From: Aptenodytes patagonicus
Taxonomy: Eukaryota; Chordata; Aves; Sphenisciformes; Spheniscidae
Direction: 5' to 3'
NCBI RefSeq assembly: GCF_965638725.1
Contig: NC_134958.1
Coordinates: 15,255,464 to 15,319,463, forward strand
DNA length: 64,000 nucleotides
Below, piece by piece: positions 20,650 to 33,795 of the stretch. A program made the translations under genes and the position numbers. Each line of letters opens with the position of its first letter. The stretch's first letter is position 1. The notes beneath the pieces were generated by a model. The model ran no database searches. It saw only the letters and a list, made by a program, of their open reading frames with translations, and was not told the origin of the DNA.

Positions 20650-20785
20650 AGGAGGAGCTGTTTTGCATCCCTTCACGTCAGCCCTGCCTCATTCCCTCCT
20701 TCTTCCTTCCTGCGCACCCAGCGCCGGGCCCGGAGCCGCCGCCGCCGCCGCCCCGCGCCCTGCGGAGCCGCCGCGGGAGCGCACG
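20650..20785 (+). other. ZNF710: Probable ZNF710 non-coding exon 1
   Basis: The plus-strand segment ends in GAGCGCACG|GTGAGT, an excellent donor, 27.5 kb before the acceptor preceding the ZNF710 ATG. It contains a (GCC)n run near 20738-20752. Its 5' limit is not visible and is given only approximately. Assignment rests on strand, CpG island and lack of any other gene between. Confidence 0.5.
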
Positions 20786-21934
20786 GTGAGTCCCCGCCGC
20801 CGGGCTCCCCCCCCACCACCGCCGCCCCCCCCCTCCCCCCCTTCCTCCACCGGGGGGAACCGCCGGTCCGCAGCCGGGGCCACCGATATGTCGCCGCCTT
20901 CTCTTCCAGTTCCACCTTCCCCCCGCGACGGAGACGGGAGCGATGGCGGCGGGAGGGAGGCGGGAGGGACGGGGGGGGGGGGGCCGGCGGCGGCGGCGGC
21001 GGCGGTGCCCGCTCCGCACGTGGGTCCGCCGCCCCCCCGCTCCCCGCCGACAAGTTTCCCCGTCGCCGCTCGCAAACTTTCTCCGCGGTCGCGGGGCCGA
21101 TAAAGTTGCGGCGAGGGCGGGGAGGGCGGCCCGGCCCGGCCCGGCGCCGCTCCCGGCCGCGGGGTCGTTACCTGTTGAGGGAGGGAGCGCGGCGGCCCCG
21201 GAGGATGCATCACCCCCGGACCGGGCTCCGCGGCACCGAGCGCGGCTTTGCGGGGGGGGGGGGGGAGGCGGCGGGGGCTCCGGGGAGCGGCTGGGAGGGG
21301 GAGCCCGCGCAGGTAACGCGCGTGGGTGGGGATGCGCGGAGGGGGAGAGGGCGGGTTGGGTGTCGGGGCGGTCGCCGAGCAGCACCCCGGGGTGCCCCGA
21401 CCCGGCGCATCCTCGCCCCGCGGCGAGGGGCAGCCGCTGCCCGCCGCCCTCCTCGGAGCGGCCGCGGGGGGGGCGAGGGGCGCCCGGGCCGGCAGGTTCG
21501 CGGCGCTGCTGGGGGCCGGGACGGGGGCTGGGGGGGGGTGGGGGAGGGGGGAGCCAAGGGCTCCCCGCACGGGCCGCGCCCGAAGTTTGGGGACAGTTTG
21601 CAGGTGCTGGGGACCGGCCTGGCGGCGGCTGTCCCGGGTGGGCTCCCCCGTATCTACAGCAACAGAGGGAAAGTACCACGGGGGTGGGGGCTGAAATGAA
21701 ATGGGTGGGTGACTCTGCGGGGCCCAGGCTGGCCCGTCCCGCACCGGGCAGGTCCCGCTTGTGCTTTCCGTCACGGAGGCGCCCCGAGATTTCCCGGTGT
21801 CGGAACCCCCCGATAGCACCGCGGGAGGGTCTCGGTCTGGGGGCAGCGCACCACGGCTGGGCCGGGGGCTGCTTTGTCTTCTGCTTCCCTGCTAGGGACA
21901 GCGGCTCATCAGGGACTCCTTGTTTGTGCAGCCC

Positions 21935-22015
21935 TTTGATAGCTCCCTGTTAATCAACAGGATGCGGTGATTAAATTAGTTATAATTAATTAATTAGTCA
22001 ATCATTAGTAGTTTC
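21935..22015. promoter_or_regulatory. AT-rich homeodomain-type element
   Basis: Abrupt AT-rich segment at the edge of the CpG island with TGTTAATCAACAGG (HNF1-like, near-palindromic) followed by at least five ATTA/TAAT cores in GATTAAATTAG and TAATTAATTAATTAGTC. It looks like a transcription-factor cluster, but conservation is untested. Confidence 0.3.
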
Positions 22016-23713
22016 TTTGTAAGCAGCCTGTGTGGGCAGAGGAGCAGGAGTGATGGGAGTGGAAGGCGGCATCCTGGAGCCTGACCTCCCGCCGGGTCCA
22101 GACCCGGCAGCGCAGAGGGCAGCGCCACGAACTCCACCAGGCTCCTGCGCTCCACGCCGCGCTCCCAACCTCGGCTTGGTGGCTTCTTGTGTCGCTGATT
22201 TAAACCAGCCTCACGAAGCCGTATATTCAGTGGTTCCAGCAAACACGGTTTCAGTCTGATTTGTGCAGGTAGTCTGGGCCGGCCGCAGAATTTTAACAAA
22301 TGCATCTTGGTCGGAGGGAGACCCTAAACCATGGCTTTCCCAGGGAGAGTCCTGAGAAGTCGCAATAGGGGCACTCGTCTCAGCATCCCCTTTGGAGCCC
22401 CTGGGGGTAACCGACTCCTGACTGTTGGTTGGGAAGCCGCAGCCATGGCAGCAAACACCTTCTGACCGGTCCCCCCGGCTCCCACCCCTGGGTGACTGCT
22501 TCCCCACCTGCGGGAGCAGCCGTGGGAGCCAGGCGCATCCTCCTTAGCAAGAGCCACCACAGGCAGAGCCCAGATCACGACCCGGCTGGGCCGGGCCTCT
22601 TTTCTGCGAGTAGGCTTCCATTAATGCCCTCTTTGAATAGCGATCACATTATATCCCTATAAAATGGTAAATTAGATCACAGTAACTTGAGCTCTGCTAC
22701 ACACCGAGAAACATTGCCAACCTAAACTTGGGAGGTGACTCGGAGGATCAGACGATACCTGTGGTGGAGGGAGCGGGAGCATCTTCCACGGTGCCCAAGT
22801 AGCCTGTCTCCTCTTGTTCCCTTTGTTTGACATTGGCAGAGTTTGGTTTAATCTCTGAGAAAGTGTTTTTATTTGGTTTTATTGGACCACAATGCAAAAA
22901 AGGTTTTTCATTTATAAACTAGTTTAGGAAACACGGTGTAGAGAGGAATGTCCTTGGGGACAGAGGACTGTGATTCGGTGATGAGCATTTCCCTTTGTCC
23001 CACTGTCCCACATTTTCCTCCTCCAGCCCCGTGCACAGCTCTCCTCCTCCCTCAGTCCTCACAAATGGCAGCACGTCGCGGTGGCATTTGTGTTGGGAGA
23101 TGGACCCAGCTCAGCCTGCCCGCCTCCAGGCGCGGCTTTCCCTAAAAAAACAATTTCTGTCCAAAGCATGGTGCAGTGGAGTGAAATGCATGAAGTCGGT
23201 CGGGAATGGTGCTCTCGCTGGAGTGAGCTGTGCGGGGGGGTCTGTGTTTGAAAAACTGGGAGGCTACCACTCTTCTTTGCCCTGGTTTTGATGGAGGAGC
23301 GGGGTTCTCTCCCGCTGAGAACGAGCACGTAATGCAGTTTCTTTCCCAAACTTTAAATTAAGGGGCAGGGGAATCATGATTTTAAATTTTCCTGATGGTG
23401 GTCTTTATTCTCAACTGTCTGTCCGTCATTTGAGTGACAGTAAAGTATTTCTAACGAAAATAAATAGAAACAACATGTAAGCAACCTGCCTAAAAATCTC
23501 TTTGTAAAGCATGTAGCTTCCACGATGCCCTTGCGCTATCGCTGTCCTCCCGTTTCTCTGAACATTTGTACAATGTTCTCCGCAAAGTATCATAGGTTTT
23601 TTAGTAAAGGAGAAGTGACTGGGGCAGGGGGAAGGCTTCTTGTTTTTTTAGATGCCAGGTCTTCTGGCTCGCTGTGAACACTCTCAAGTGGGAAGAAAAA
23701 CCTCATCTCCCAC

Positions 23714-23738
23714 CCTTCCTTCCTTCCTTCCTTCCTTC
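23714..23738 (+). repeat. (CCTT)n microsatellite
   Basis: About six CCTT units in a row inside ZNF710 intron 1. Confidence 0.95.
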
Positions 23739-26700
23739 TCAGGCCACCTCTAATTTCACAGCAGAGAAACCGAGGGAGACAGGCAGTGTCCGGATTGCTC
23801 TTTTGTGTAGGGCAAAGAAAAACTTGTAGAAAGTTAATGTGAAACTTTGTAGGAGTTGCTCCTGAGATAAAAAAGAGGTAATTCGGTGATGGGGGAGCAC
23901 CAGAAGCTGTGCAGGCGCAGGATGCTAAATTAGAACAAGGTACATCCTGCAGCCCTGGGGTCTGTCCAGGAGGCTTGAGGGGCATCAAATTTGTACAGAT
24001 TTTAAAAAAAGATAACACTTCCTTTTTCATTTGAAATGGACAATGTCCTCCCCAAAAGCTGGGGGGCTGAAAATGTTACACTGGGTTTGTGCAAGTCTGT
24101 GGGAGTGAGATGGGGGATCGGGAGCCTGGGGGTCTCGCGCTCGCAGGTGGTGAGTTGGAGGGACCAGTGTACATTTAGACCTGCTCGCGGGTCACCGGAG
24201 GAGTCCCGAGCTGCAGGATCTGGCCGACACGGAGCGCGGTCTCCCTCAATGCACAGGATCTGTGCGATTTGTTGGTGCGGTAGTGGATGAAGGAAGAGCG
24301 GGCCATCGCTTGCTCAGGCTGCCAGGGGCTTGGGGAGGTCCCGGAGCAGCGGCCGACGGGGAGCCGCTCGGTGAGGGGTGGCTGGCTGCCAGCGTGGCGC
24401 AGGGTGGTGAGGAGCAGAAGTGCCAGGGTTTCGCACCGGGCCTTGCATGGCTCAGCAATGCACAAATCACGCGGGAAGGGATGAGTGGGGAATTAGTGAA
24501 ATCCTGTTTTACTCTGAGAAGTGATACTTGCTTTCCAGGAGTGGCTCAGAGGAGGGAAAGGGCAGCACGGTGTGGAGTGCGGTGACAGTGACATTTCATG
24601 TCGGTAGCTGAGTAGTAGACAACAAAGGAGGAAAATTTGTAACTGTTCTTCACCTTACAAGGTTAAAAATTAACTGAATCAACCACAAATCAGACCTGAG
24701 CATTGCTGCTGGCAGCTCAGGTGAAGAGCTTTTGGATGCAGCTACGACTGGAAGTGCTGATGGATGAGATGCTGCTCCCTAAATAAAACAGGAGGGATGA
24801 TGCCACTGGCAATACCATGAAGTTTTCAGGCAGAGGGTAATGCAGAGGTGGTCACAGTGTGAGCGATGGGGAAGGGTCTGACAAATCCACCCCAGAGGTG
24901 GCAGCAGTTTGGGGTCACGGTAATGAAAATCCTTCTGATGTACTGGGGGTGTAACGCATGAGCTATGAAAAATGCTGGTGAGGACAGATGTGCAAGAAAA
25001 ATTTTGGTGGAGAACATTTAATAACAGGAATCCTTATGGCTTTGGGACAGCAGCAGTTGCAGGTGGGTGGATGGGGGAGCATAAGCAATGACCGGAGCAG
25101 GTTTGGTCTGCGCTGCCTGAACAGGAGCCCTGCCTAAGGTTGGAGCTGCCAAAGAGGAGCTGTGGGCGCTGGCATGAGGCTGGGCTTTCGGCACTCGTAA
25201 GTGGCCCCGGTGGGTTGAGGACCCCTCAGCCAAGGCTGGAGGGGGCAGGCAGAGAGGTGGGGAGGGCTAGGGGTGCCTGCCCGGGGCTGCAGGGGGAAGG
25301 TGAGGGCAGCACTGAAACCCACCCTTAGAGCAGAGGGCTGGAAAGGACTGGGAACGGGTTACTGATGCCAAACACACGGCACAGCTCTGGCCTGAAAATG
25401 GCCTAAAAATGTCACTGCTCAACAGTTCCCGCTGCCGCATGTGTGTGCGCACACGTGTGTTTGCTGGGGGTCTCGGTGGTGCGGGCGCTGCCGCGGTGCC
25501 CGGTGGATCTGTACCTGGCCGGGCACTGGGGTTGGAGATTTCATTACTGCAGCGAGAAAAGCAACTTCCAGTGCAAGTGTGTTTTAAATGGATGCTGTGA
25601 CCCAGAGTGATTGAAATGAGTGAATTTAGTTAAAATCAAAACTCTATTCTTCATCTGTTTCCCCTTGCTCTTCAGCACATTCGGTGGGCCCCTGCGCCCT
25701 GACAAACAGCACGCTTCCCTCTTGCGTGCAAAACCATGAGTATCTCCAGCACAGCCTGCGAATGACAGAGAAAAAGAGGTTTTGACTAAGAAGGAAATAT
25801 CAGTCAGCCCTTTAAAGGCTTTATCTCAGCATGTCAGTTTGGGCAAGAATATGTTTTAACTAGGAAGCAGCACGTGGATGTGTTCATTGTTTTACTTCCA
25901 CATCTTGTGTATGTGAAACCGTATTTCTGCAATGGCATTGTACACCCAGATGCACTTTGCTGGGCAGCGTGGGAGTCGCTGTAGTTAAAAAGGGGAATTT
26001 CGTGGGGATTGCAGGCTGAGGCCACAAACAGTTGGTGCAGAAACGAAATCTTTAGGGCTTGCTGCTCTCTGTCCATCTGAAGTCTTTAACATCCTTCCCT
26101 ACGAGGTGCTGCTGTTTCCCGCCGCCGCTCCCGCAACCGGCACCACGGCAGGGCTGAGTTTGTTCCCTGGGTACAGCTGGGACCGGCCGGTGGCACCACC
26201 GGGCTGGGGGGAGAGCCAGGCTTTGCCCCTGACAGGCGGAAGCCACACTGGGCTGGAGCCCGTGTCCTGCCCGTGGTCATGGGCGACCCGGTGAGGGAGA
26301 GGAGGAGGAGGAAGGACAGGCAGAACTGCAGGAGGAAGAGCGCTCGCTGGCTGCCTCTAAATTTATCTTTCCTGTTTCTCGGTAGCAGCATTGTCTCATG
26401 TCCGTGCCCCATGGTGCTGGGTCATTTCTCCCCTCTCTGCCCTTTCTCCTGACATCTCATCGCTCGTCTGTATTATCCTGGGTTTAACGAGCTCTCTGTC
26501 CTTTCCCTGCTTTTCCTTTCAAATTTTTAATTCTTTAAGTGCTCCCTGGTTGATTTTCCCTTCCTGCACCCTTGGTCTGTTCTCACACCCCTGTGCCAAG
26601 GCTGCTGTCCTGCGGCCCTTTGGGCAGGGGCCGGGGGGGGGCAGCCCGTGCCTCCTCCTGCCGGGGCCGGGCAGGGCTCCAGAGCAGCCCCCGGCTGGGG

Positions 26701-29103
26701 GGTGTTAAACTCCAGGTTAGGGGGTGTCTCAGTGCCTGTAGGCTCAGCACTGCCAGGACTGGAAATAAAGGCACGAGCTGGAGGATGACGGTGTTGGGAT
26801 GTTTTCCCTTGGGGAGGCCTTTGTTTAACACTTAATACACTGTTCTCCCTCCCAGAGAGAGGCGATGGGTGCAGCCCTCCGACCTGCCGCCGCTTCAGCG
26901 CTTTCTCTCTCCCCTTGCTGAGTTTCTCTCTCCCACCACACCTTGCTGGCATCACGCACCCGCCCCAGCTCTCCCGCTGCTCCCCCAACCCCGACCACGG
27001 CTCCGGTTTTAATGCTTGAGACAGTCTGAGCATAGATCTTGGCCGTAAGGTGCCCACCAGAGCGGAGCTGGCAGAGGAGGCAGGCAGGTGCCTGCCCACG
27101 GGCAGCCCAGCCCTGCTCGTCCTGGGCCTTGCTAGGGAGATGCTGAGCGTGGCCGGGTAGATCAGGGATGTCCAAGACTGGCCCGGCTGGCAGCTGCTTT
27201 TGGGTAGAGTTAGTTGCTGTTGTAAGGATGGGTATTCTGGGGAGCTGGCTCCCGTTGCCAGCCAGGACACACATCCACGGGGACTGTGAGACTCTCCTTC
27301 CTCACAGAGGACTTTCCGCTCTCGAGTACTGACCCTTCAGCCGTCTGAAACAGGGGCACCATAAAATCTGAACTTTAATATCTCCCTACTCTGTGCCAAT
27401 TGCAATCTTTTCTGGGTTTTTTTGAGCGGTCTGAGAGTTACCATTTTCAGGCACTGATCGACCTGCCCTCCCTGGTTTGCCCCTTGGCTTTGCTCTGGCG
27501 ATGTCGGTATATATTCTCCGTGGCTATTTTGCGCTCGCTGTGCGAGAGGCTCATCTTTCAGTCCTTGCTCATGAGTCCCCGTGACTGCTGTGGGCAGACC
27601 AGCTCATTGCAGGTTTCTGCTGCTGTTCAGAGGAGCTACAGACCCGGGGCCTGGGTTTGTAGGCACGGGTGCCCTCCAGAGAAAAATGACTTTCTAGAGT
27701 AGGCAGAACTGAAAGAGCCTTTTCCGTTGGTGGTGCCAAGCCTCTTCGCTGAATTTCTTCTCGTCCTTCCCCGTTTTATGCCTTGGCTGTTCAGCACGCG
27801 CTTGTAAAGCCCATCAGGGTAATTGCAGAAGTTGTCTGCAGAGAGCAAGCCTTGATTTATGGGGGCTTGAGTGGTTTGGTTTCATTTTATGATTATCAAC
27901 AAGGGACACATATAAGCAAATTATTTCAACAGCTGAATATTCTGTATATTTATAGGACTTTCTTGCTGTAAGAAGAAAGAGTGCAAAATACAGCCATTAT
28001 GCAGATTGTGATGAAAACGGGCACTGGGGTGGTTCAAGCAGACCCGAGTGTGAGCCGGCCCTTGGTGCTGCCAAAGCAAAGGCAAAATGCCTATAGACAA
28101 AACCAGCCTTGAGGATACATTATAAAATATTTATCAAGATGAGTAAAAAGTGCAAACATCCCCACCCCCCTCCGTCACGGCCATTGTTTGTCCACTGCAT
28201 TTTCCCTTGTATCAGCCAGTGAGCTCTTTCTGAGCGTCTCACGCTGGGTGGGTGTTTCATTCCCTCCAGTGCCCGCGGCAGTTCCCTACCCAGGTTTGCC
28301 CAACATCTGCTGCGATTTCGGGAGTGAAACAGCTGCGAGCTGCAGGGCCATGGGCATCGTGCGGGGCGAGCTCCAGGCGTGTGAGTCTGTCTGTGCCCGA
28401 CGGTCTGGATGGTGTGACACGCTCCGGACAGTGGTGCCAAACTCTCCTTTGGACTCCATTTAAAAAAATAAGTAAATATGCAGTCTTGTGTAAAATCTCA
28501 GCCTCCACTCGGAGTTAGGAGTGTTGGATGAACCCTCACAACATGATAACATACACAAAAACATAAGTGCAATAAGCGGAAATTTCTTTTTAACTTGGCC
28601 ATGTAAACCCTACAGAAGTATGTAGTTAATGCAACGTTCCTCCGGCCCGGCAAGAGCCTTTGCTTCCCCCGCGAGAAAAGCAGCCGTGGTCCTCTGGCTG
28701 CTGTGGTTTTACAAGACATCTGCCGTGCAGAAAGGCCAATGCTTTTATGGTTTGTAGGCGGCCGGTGGCAAGCATGGAAATCCAATCGCATGGGCTACGC
28801 ACACCGTCCTCGGCAAGAACGTGCAGACAACTGCACCTAGCACCCACGTACCCGGCTGCTGGATGCATCTCCTGGAGCTCCGGGAGAGCAGAGATGTCAC
28901 TGGGGACCACTCTTCCCTCTGCTCGCAGATGCTCCAATTTCAAGACTCAGATTTCAAAATCTAAGTTTCTGCTCCCCTGAAGTCACCAGAAACGTGAGGG
29001 ACGGCAGATGTGGAGTCCTTTATGCGGGGAGCCTTTCTGCAGAGATCACCCCGATAGGTTCCTCACTGATGTGTCTGAAGTGGAATAAAAAGTAGCTCAG
29101 CTT

Positions 29104-29120
29104 AAAAAAAAAAAAAAAAT
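29104..29120 (+). repeat. Poly-A run
   Basis: About 17 A residues after AGCTCAGCTT. There is no recognisable retrogene or SINE body upstream. Confidence 0.9.
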
Positions 29121-31440
29121 CCCCAAACTTTACTCTCTCATAGACTCTCAAATAGTCTGAAATTATATATACAGCCTTTATTTTCTGAAGCACCCGTCCT
29201 GTAGCTGCCGTACATTCATTATCCTTCATTAGGGCAGAAGCAGTGCCTTCTGGCTTGAAGAGGTGTTTTCCATATCAGTCACTCTGACTTCACTGCCTTG
29301 AATTTTACCTGTCACTGTTTCAGACTTTTCATCTGTGTCAGGTTAGGCTCCGTGCTGGAGGATTTTTTCCTTTAATGACAAAGTTTGGTATTTTGAAATA
29401 GACTCTTTGTGTTCCCATGGTGCCGCTGCTCGGGGCTGGGGGATTCGGGACAAACCGCCATTCCCAGCCCCCGGCAGGGCCTACGGAGGGTGGGTTGTGG
29501 ACGGGGCCGGTGTGCCTGCACCGGTGCTTGGAAACCTGTTTGCTGAGCTTTGAGAAAACAAAAGCGATGCGGGGGGTTAGACGTATTCCGAACTGAACCC
29601 CTAATGCACACAGGCGCAGTCAGAGGCAGAAACGGCCTCGCTACGGCCGGGGATGCGGGTGGAGTGCTCATGCTGCTGGGTACCGACAGGATGGAGCAGG
29701 GCAGCGTCGTCGGCTGCGATGGCCCTGTTTGCCAGGACGAGGTTTTGGCTACCGAAGCCCTTGGTGCTGGCAGCCGGCGGGCAGCCACGCTGTGGCCGTT
29801 GTTTGTCATCGTGTGCTCTCTGTCCCCCGCGGGTGGCTGTGCGGCGGCGGGTCCTGGTGGCAGGGATGGAGCTGGGCACCCCAGGGCTGGGGAGGGATCT
29901 CAGCCCGAGTCCTATGCCGTCTATCGCCGACTCCGGTTCCCCTCTTGCCCTGAGTTTCCAGTTCAGGTGTCACTGGAGACCCCCTGCGGTGAGGGTGCCC
30001 AGAGCAACAGCTGCCGGGGTGGGCGCTGAGGCTGGTGGGGCTCGGGGGGAGCACTCTGGGGGTGCCCTTCATTCATCTGACTCCCCTCTTGCCCCTCAGG
30101 GTTTGTACCCTGCAGAGCAATTCAGAGGAGGACTGGGTGGTCCAGAGAGGCACCTCGGGGACAGGGAGAGCAGCACCCACAGCCTGCACGAGGCCCCAGC
30201 AATGGCTCTCGGTCTCTGTGGCTGCTAGAGAGCGTCAGGAAGGGGGGAGGAGAGCAGACATGGCTGGCTTTGGTTCATCCCCTAAAACCTGGGGGAGACA
30301 AGGCACCCACAGCTGGAGGAGGCGGATGCTCCCGCTGCACCGGAGCAGGGCAGGCTGCCCACGCCCTTGCTGCCCGCACCAGGGCCTCTCCCGAGGTGGT
30401 ACAGGGCAGAGCAGGGAATGCCCTGGAGCTGGGCAGAGCAGCCCATGTTCCCTGGGCTGCATGGCCATTCCCCTGTCCCACAAATCCAACCACACTGTGT
30501 GTGCCCCATTGGCAGATGCCCCCCAGATGCCCATGGCCGTCACGTACCCCGCCTGGCCAGCACTGCCTGCCGGGAGATACCGTATTTTCCATATCTGACT
30601 TAGCACGATCACTTCCTTGGGTCAGTCCTGAGCTGAGATTTCATAAGCTGCCACCAGCGGGGACCCTCCGCCTGGTACCTCCCGCTCCATCTGTCCTGAA
30701 CCACGCTTTCCAAACACTCATCTTTCTGAACTGCTCAGCTGCTCAGAAAAGGATCTGAAACATTTTTCACCTTGTGGATCTGAAAGTAATGTGGTGTTTG
30801 CAGCTGAGCAGTCAGTTTTGCTCCTAAAATGGTGCAACACATCCAGTAACGCTGTTATCGGAGAAGTCAGAAGTGGGACATTCCCAGAGGGCCCAGGCTG
30901 GTGCCTGGCAGGGTGGGAGGGGGTCCAGTGGCTCCCCAGCCCCTGCCCGCCCGCTGTGGGAAAGCTGCGATTCTCCCTCCTCCTTTTGCCTGTGGGCTAC
31001 AGAAAAGTGCACTCAATGTGTTTGTTATTTAACATTTCTACCCCCACTGGTGTCACCTGTGAGTTCTGCAGGGGAGATTTCATGTGTTGGAGGTAATTCC
31101 TTGAGACATTGAGCTGGGAGGTCCTGCCTTCCTCCGTGCTGTTTTGGCCATACTTCGCCTCACAAAGGCTTATTGGGGATCTTTTCCCTTCGCTAAGAGC
31201 AAACCCAGTCGGTGGTGGTGTGCTCAGGGACGTCCTGATGGCTGCTGGCTCGCAGGGGCCGGTGCGGTTGGTAGCAGTTTTCTCCAAAGCAGAACAGCCT
31301 GAAAATCTGAAGTTCACAGAGGAGACACAGAGTGAAATGTCCCCTCACCCGGCAGCTCCTCACCCTCTCCTCAGAGCAGCCTCTGTGCCGGCAGCAGGAC
31401 CTGGCTCCACTTATCAATAACAGTGGGCTTCAGAAGCTCT

Positions 31441-31540
31441 GACAGGTTTTACATGTGAAAGGTTATCTGGTAGAGTATTAATTAACATGCTCAAATTAGA
31501 CCCTCTTGGCTATGATTATCATGTTACCTGGCCCGGCAGA
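31441..31540. promoter_or_regulatory. AT-rich block with homeodomain-like cores
   Basis: Contains GTATTAATTAACATGC and CTATGATTATCATGTT within an otherwise GC-rich interval of intron 1. Possible conserved regulatory element; by-eye motif recognition only. Confidence 0.2.
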
Positions 31541-31731
31541 GGTGACAGCGGGTGCGGTGGGAAATGTGGTACGAAGCAGCCCCGGCTCCCCAGGCACGTG
31601 GTGCAGCCGCTGGTGCTGCTGTCCCGTCCGGTGTCCATCCTTGTGCTGCACGGTGGTGTGGCACCGGCGGCAGAGCTCAGCTGATGCCCGGCCGTGGTGG
31701 GCGCAGCATCCCTGCGGGGAGCGGGCAGCCT

Positions 31732-31752
31732 GGGGGGGGGGGGGGGGGGGGG
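31732..31752 (+). repeat. 21-base poly-G run
   Basis: Uninterrupted G homopolymer followed by GCAGGGGAGGGGG, hence a strong G-quadruplex candidate and an unreliable length. Confidence 0.95.
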
Positions 31753-33637
31753 CAGGGGAGGGGGCTCCAGCCCTGGCAAGTCTCTGGGACCCCTTGTCTC
31801 CAACACCGGGAGCAGCTGTTTGAGAAGCGGAGGGGAGTTTTGCATGACTGTACTGGAGGCTGTGCTGAAGTTCCCGTCCGTGCTCGCCCCAGGGCTGTCG
31901 GTCGCCCTCTCCCCCTTCCCCGCACCGCAGTGAGAGGGGTAATGTCTGCCCGGGTACGGGGGCTCGGGGGGAGCGTTTCCTGGCCACTGTTCAGCACATG
32001 GGAAGACTGAACTTAGCAGCAAAATCACGTGTAGTACGGAGTGTTCACCTTCCTCCTGGCCTTTAGCTCTGGTTGGAAATTTCTGGCTGCCATGAATGGA
32101 TCCAGCCAGTCCCTGTGTCCCCATTTCTCCATTCTCGCAGCCCAGTGCAGGACAGAGCCCGGGGGGGGAAGGGGGCGGCCAGGCCCAAGAGCTGCCATCC
32201 TGTGGGCAGCACTGCCTGCGTGGGCAAGCTCCACACATGGGGAATTTAAAAAATATATTAAAATTGTTTCCAAAGATAAGGGCAGCAACAATCTCAGAAG
32301 TGAGACTGTCTTCCTGCTGCGGGGGTCTCCCCTCCTGTTCCTCTTGGGGTGGCACACATCTCACATTTATAACATTTTGGTTGTTTTTCCCTTTTACAAC
32401 CAGCCAGCCGGGTTATACATACAAGGGTGCCTGAGCTCCTACTTGTGTATCAGTTCCTCTGACCTCCAGCCACTTTTATTGCTCTGCTTTGAGGTCCCCA
32501 CAGTTTATGATTAACCCCTGGCACCGGGGGATGCTGAGCAGGAGCGATGCTGAGCAGCTGCTGTACAGGCTCCCGCACAGGAACGTTGTCCTCTGCCTGC
32601 TGCAGACTCTCACCTGCAGCCTGGGTCTGCTTCACTGTCAGACAGCGCTGCAATTCCACATCTAGCTTGCTGCCCACAGGAACCCAGGGTGCCTGTTGCC
32701 TCTTGCTCGGTTTCCCTGTGTCCCTGGGGGACCCTGCTGTCCTGGTGGGCTCCATCTTCAGTATTTTCTTCTCACTGCATTTTTACTCTCCCTTTGTCCC
32801 ATGTTACAATGCCTCTCTCCTTACTGCGCTTTTTGGCTCATCTTCACATGTGAGGGTCTGTTAACCCCCCACCTCTGCTGAAGATGCTGAACAAAATGGG
32901 AGGGTGCTGGGGTTTGCAGACCCGCGGTAAAAGCCCCGTCAGGCCTCTCCTGGCAGGGGTGTCTGCTGTTGCTTTCGTCTGCTGAGGGGTTTGGGTTTTG
33001 CAGGGCGAGGGGGGCTGCACCGGGCACTGGCGCATCCTTCGCCCCCCGTTCCCCACAGAGCCGGCACCCACAGCGCCTGGCCCAGAATCAGGCCCCCGGT
33101 TTTGCATCTGTTACAAACTTCCCTCATCTTTCTTTGCAAGGTTTGGGTTTTGACCTAAATCTCTGGCGCCGGTTGCTTTTCATGGCCATACTTGTTTCTA
33201 CAGATTTGTTTTCTCCGGGTATTTGCTCCGTGGTTTTTCCTAGGGACGGCGTGGTGGCTTTTCATCTAGGAGACCTGATGGTGAGGACAGGCCTTCCCAG
33301 AGCCACTCTGTGCAGAATTTCATTTACTTTTTTTACATATCTGCATGTGTGATTACTGGGAGAGGTATTTTTAAAAGTAGCTTGGCATCTCTTTCAGGGA
33401 GTTAGCAAAGAGCAGATTTATTTTCTGCTATGCTGAGAATTAACTCCCCTTTCTTCCTCTTCCCTCTGCCCCCGCTGGAAAGAGAGAGAATGCAGAAAAG
33501 AAGAAAGGATTTACATTGTGGTGGTGATTGGCACAGGCTGTGAATGAGAGGTCATTTCATCTGGCTGTTTCTTTTCAAGCGCTCTTTTTTTCATGCACAC
33601 TGTATTCAGGCTGGGAGCATTCTTTCTTTTCAAAGCT

Positions 33638-33795
33638 TCTCTGTCTGTCTCTCTCTTCCCCCTCCTTTATTTTTCATCCCTTTTCTTTACTTTTGCTGTC
33701 TTTTCATTCTGTTTTTCTCCACCCCCTTGGGGCTCCATTTTTTCTTTCCTCTTTCCTCTATTCAGTTCCTTTTTTCTTCTCACATCTTTTTTGAA
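33638..33795 (+). repeat. Pyrimidine-rich low-complexity tract
   Basis: About 160 bases of C/T-rich DNA with TCTGTCTGTCTCTCTC near the start and many TTTTC/CTTTT runs. No coding content. Confidence 0.85.

Larger units (their letters stand above)
20311..21930. promoter_or_regulatory. ZNF710: ZNF710 CpG-island promoter
   Basis: About 1.6 kb of extreme GC and CpG content with GGGCGG boxes, (GCC)n and (GGC)n runs and G homopolymers. It surrounds a plus-strand exon-like segment with a consensus donor (20785/20786). Long frames on both strands here are products of the base composition. Confidence 0.7.

Noticed and set aside
20939-21953. 336-codon frame in the ZNF710 island
   Set aside because: Arises from GGC/GGG-rich DNA; long frames also on the opposite strand. 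No homology recognised.
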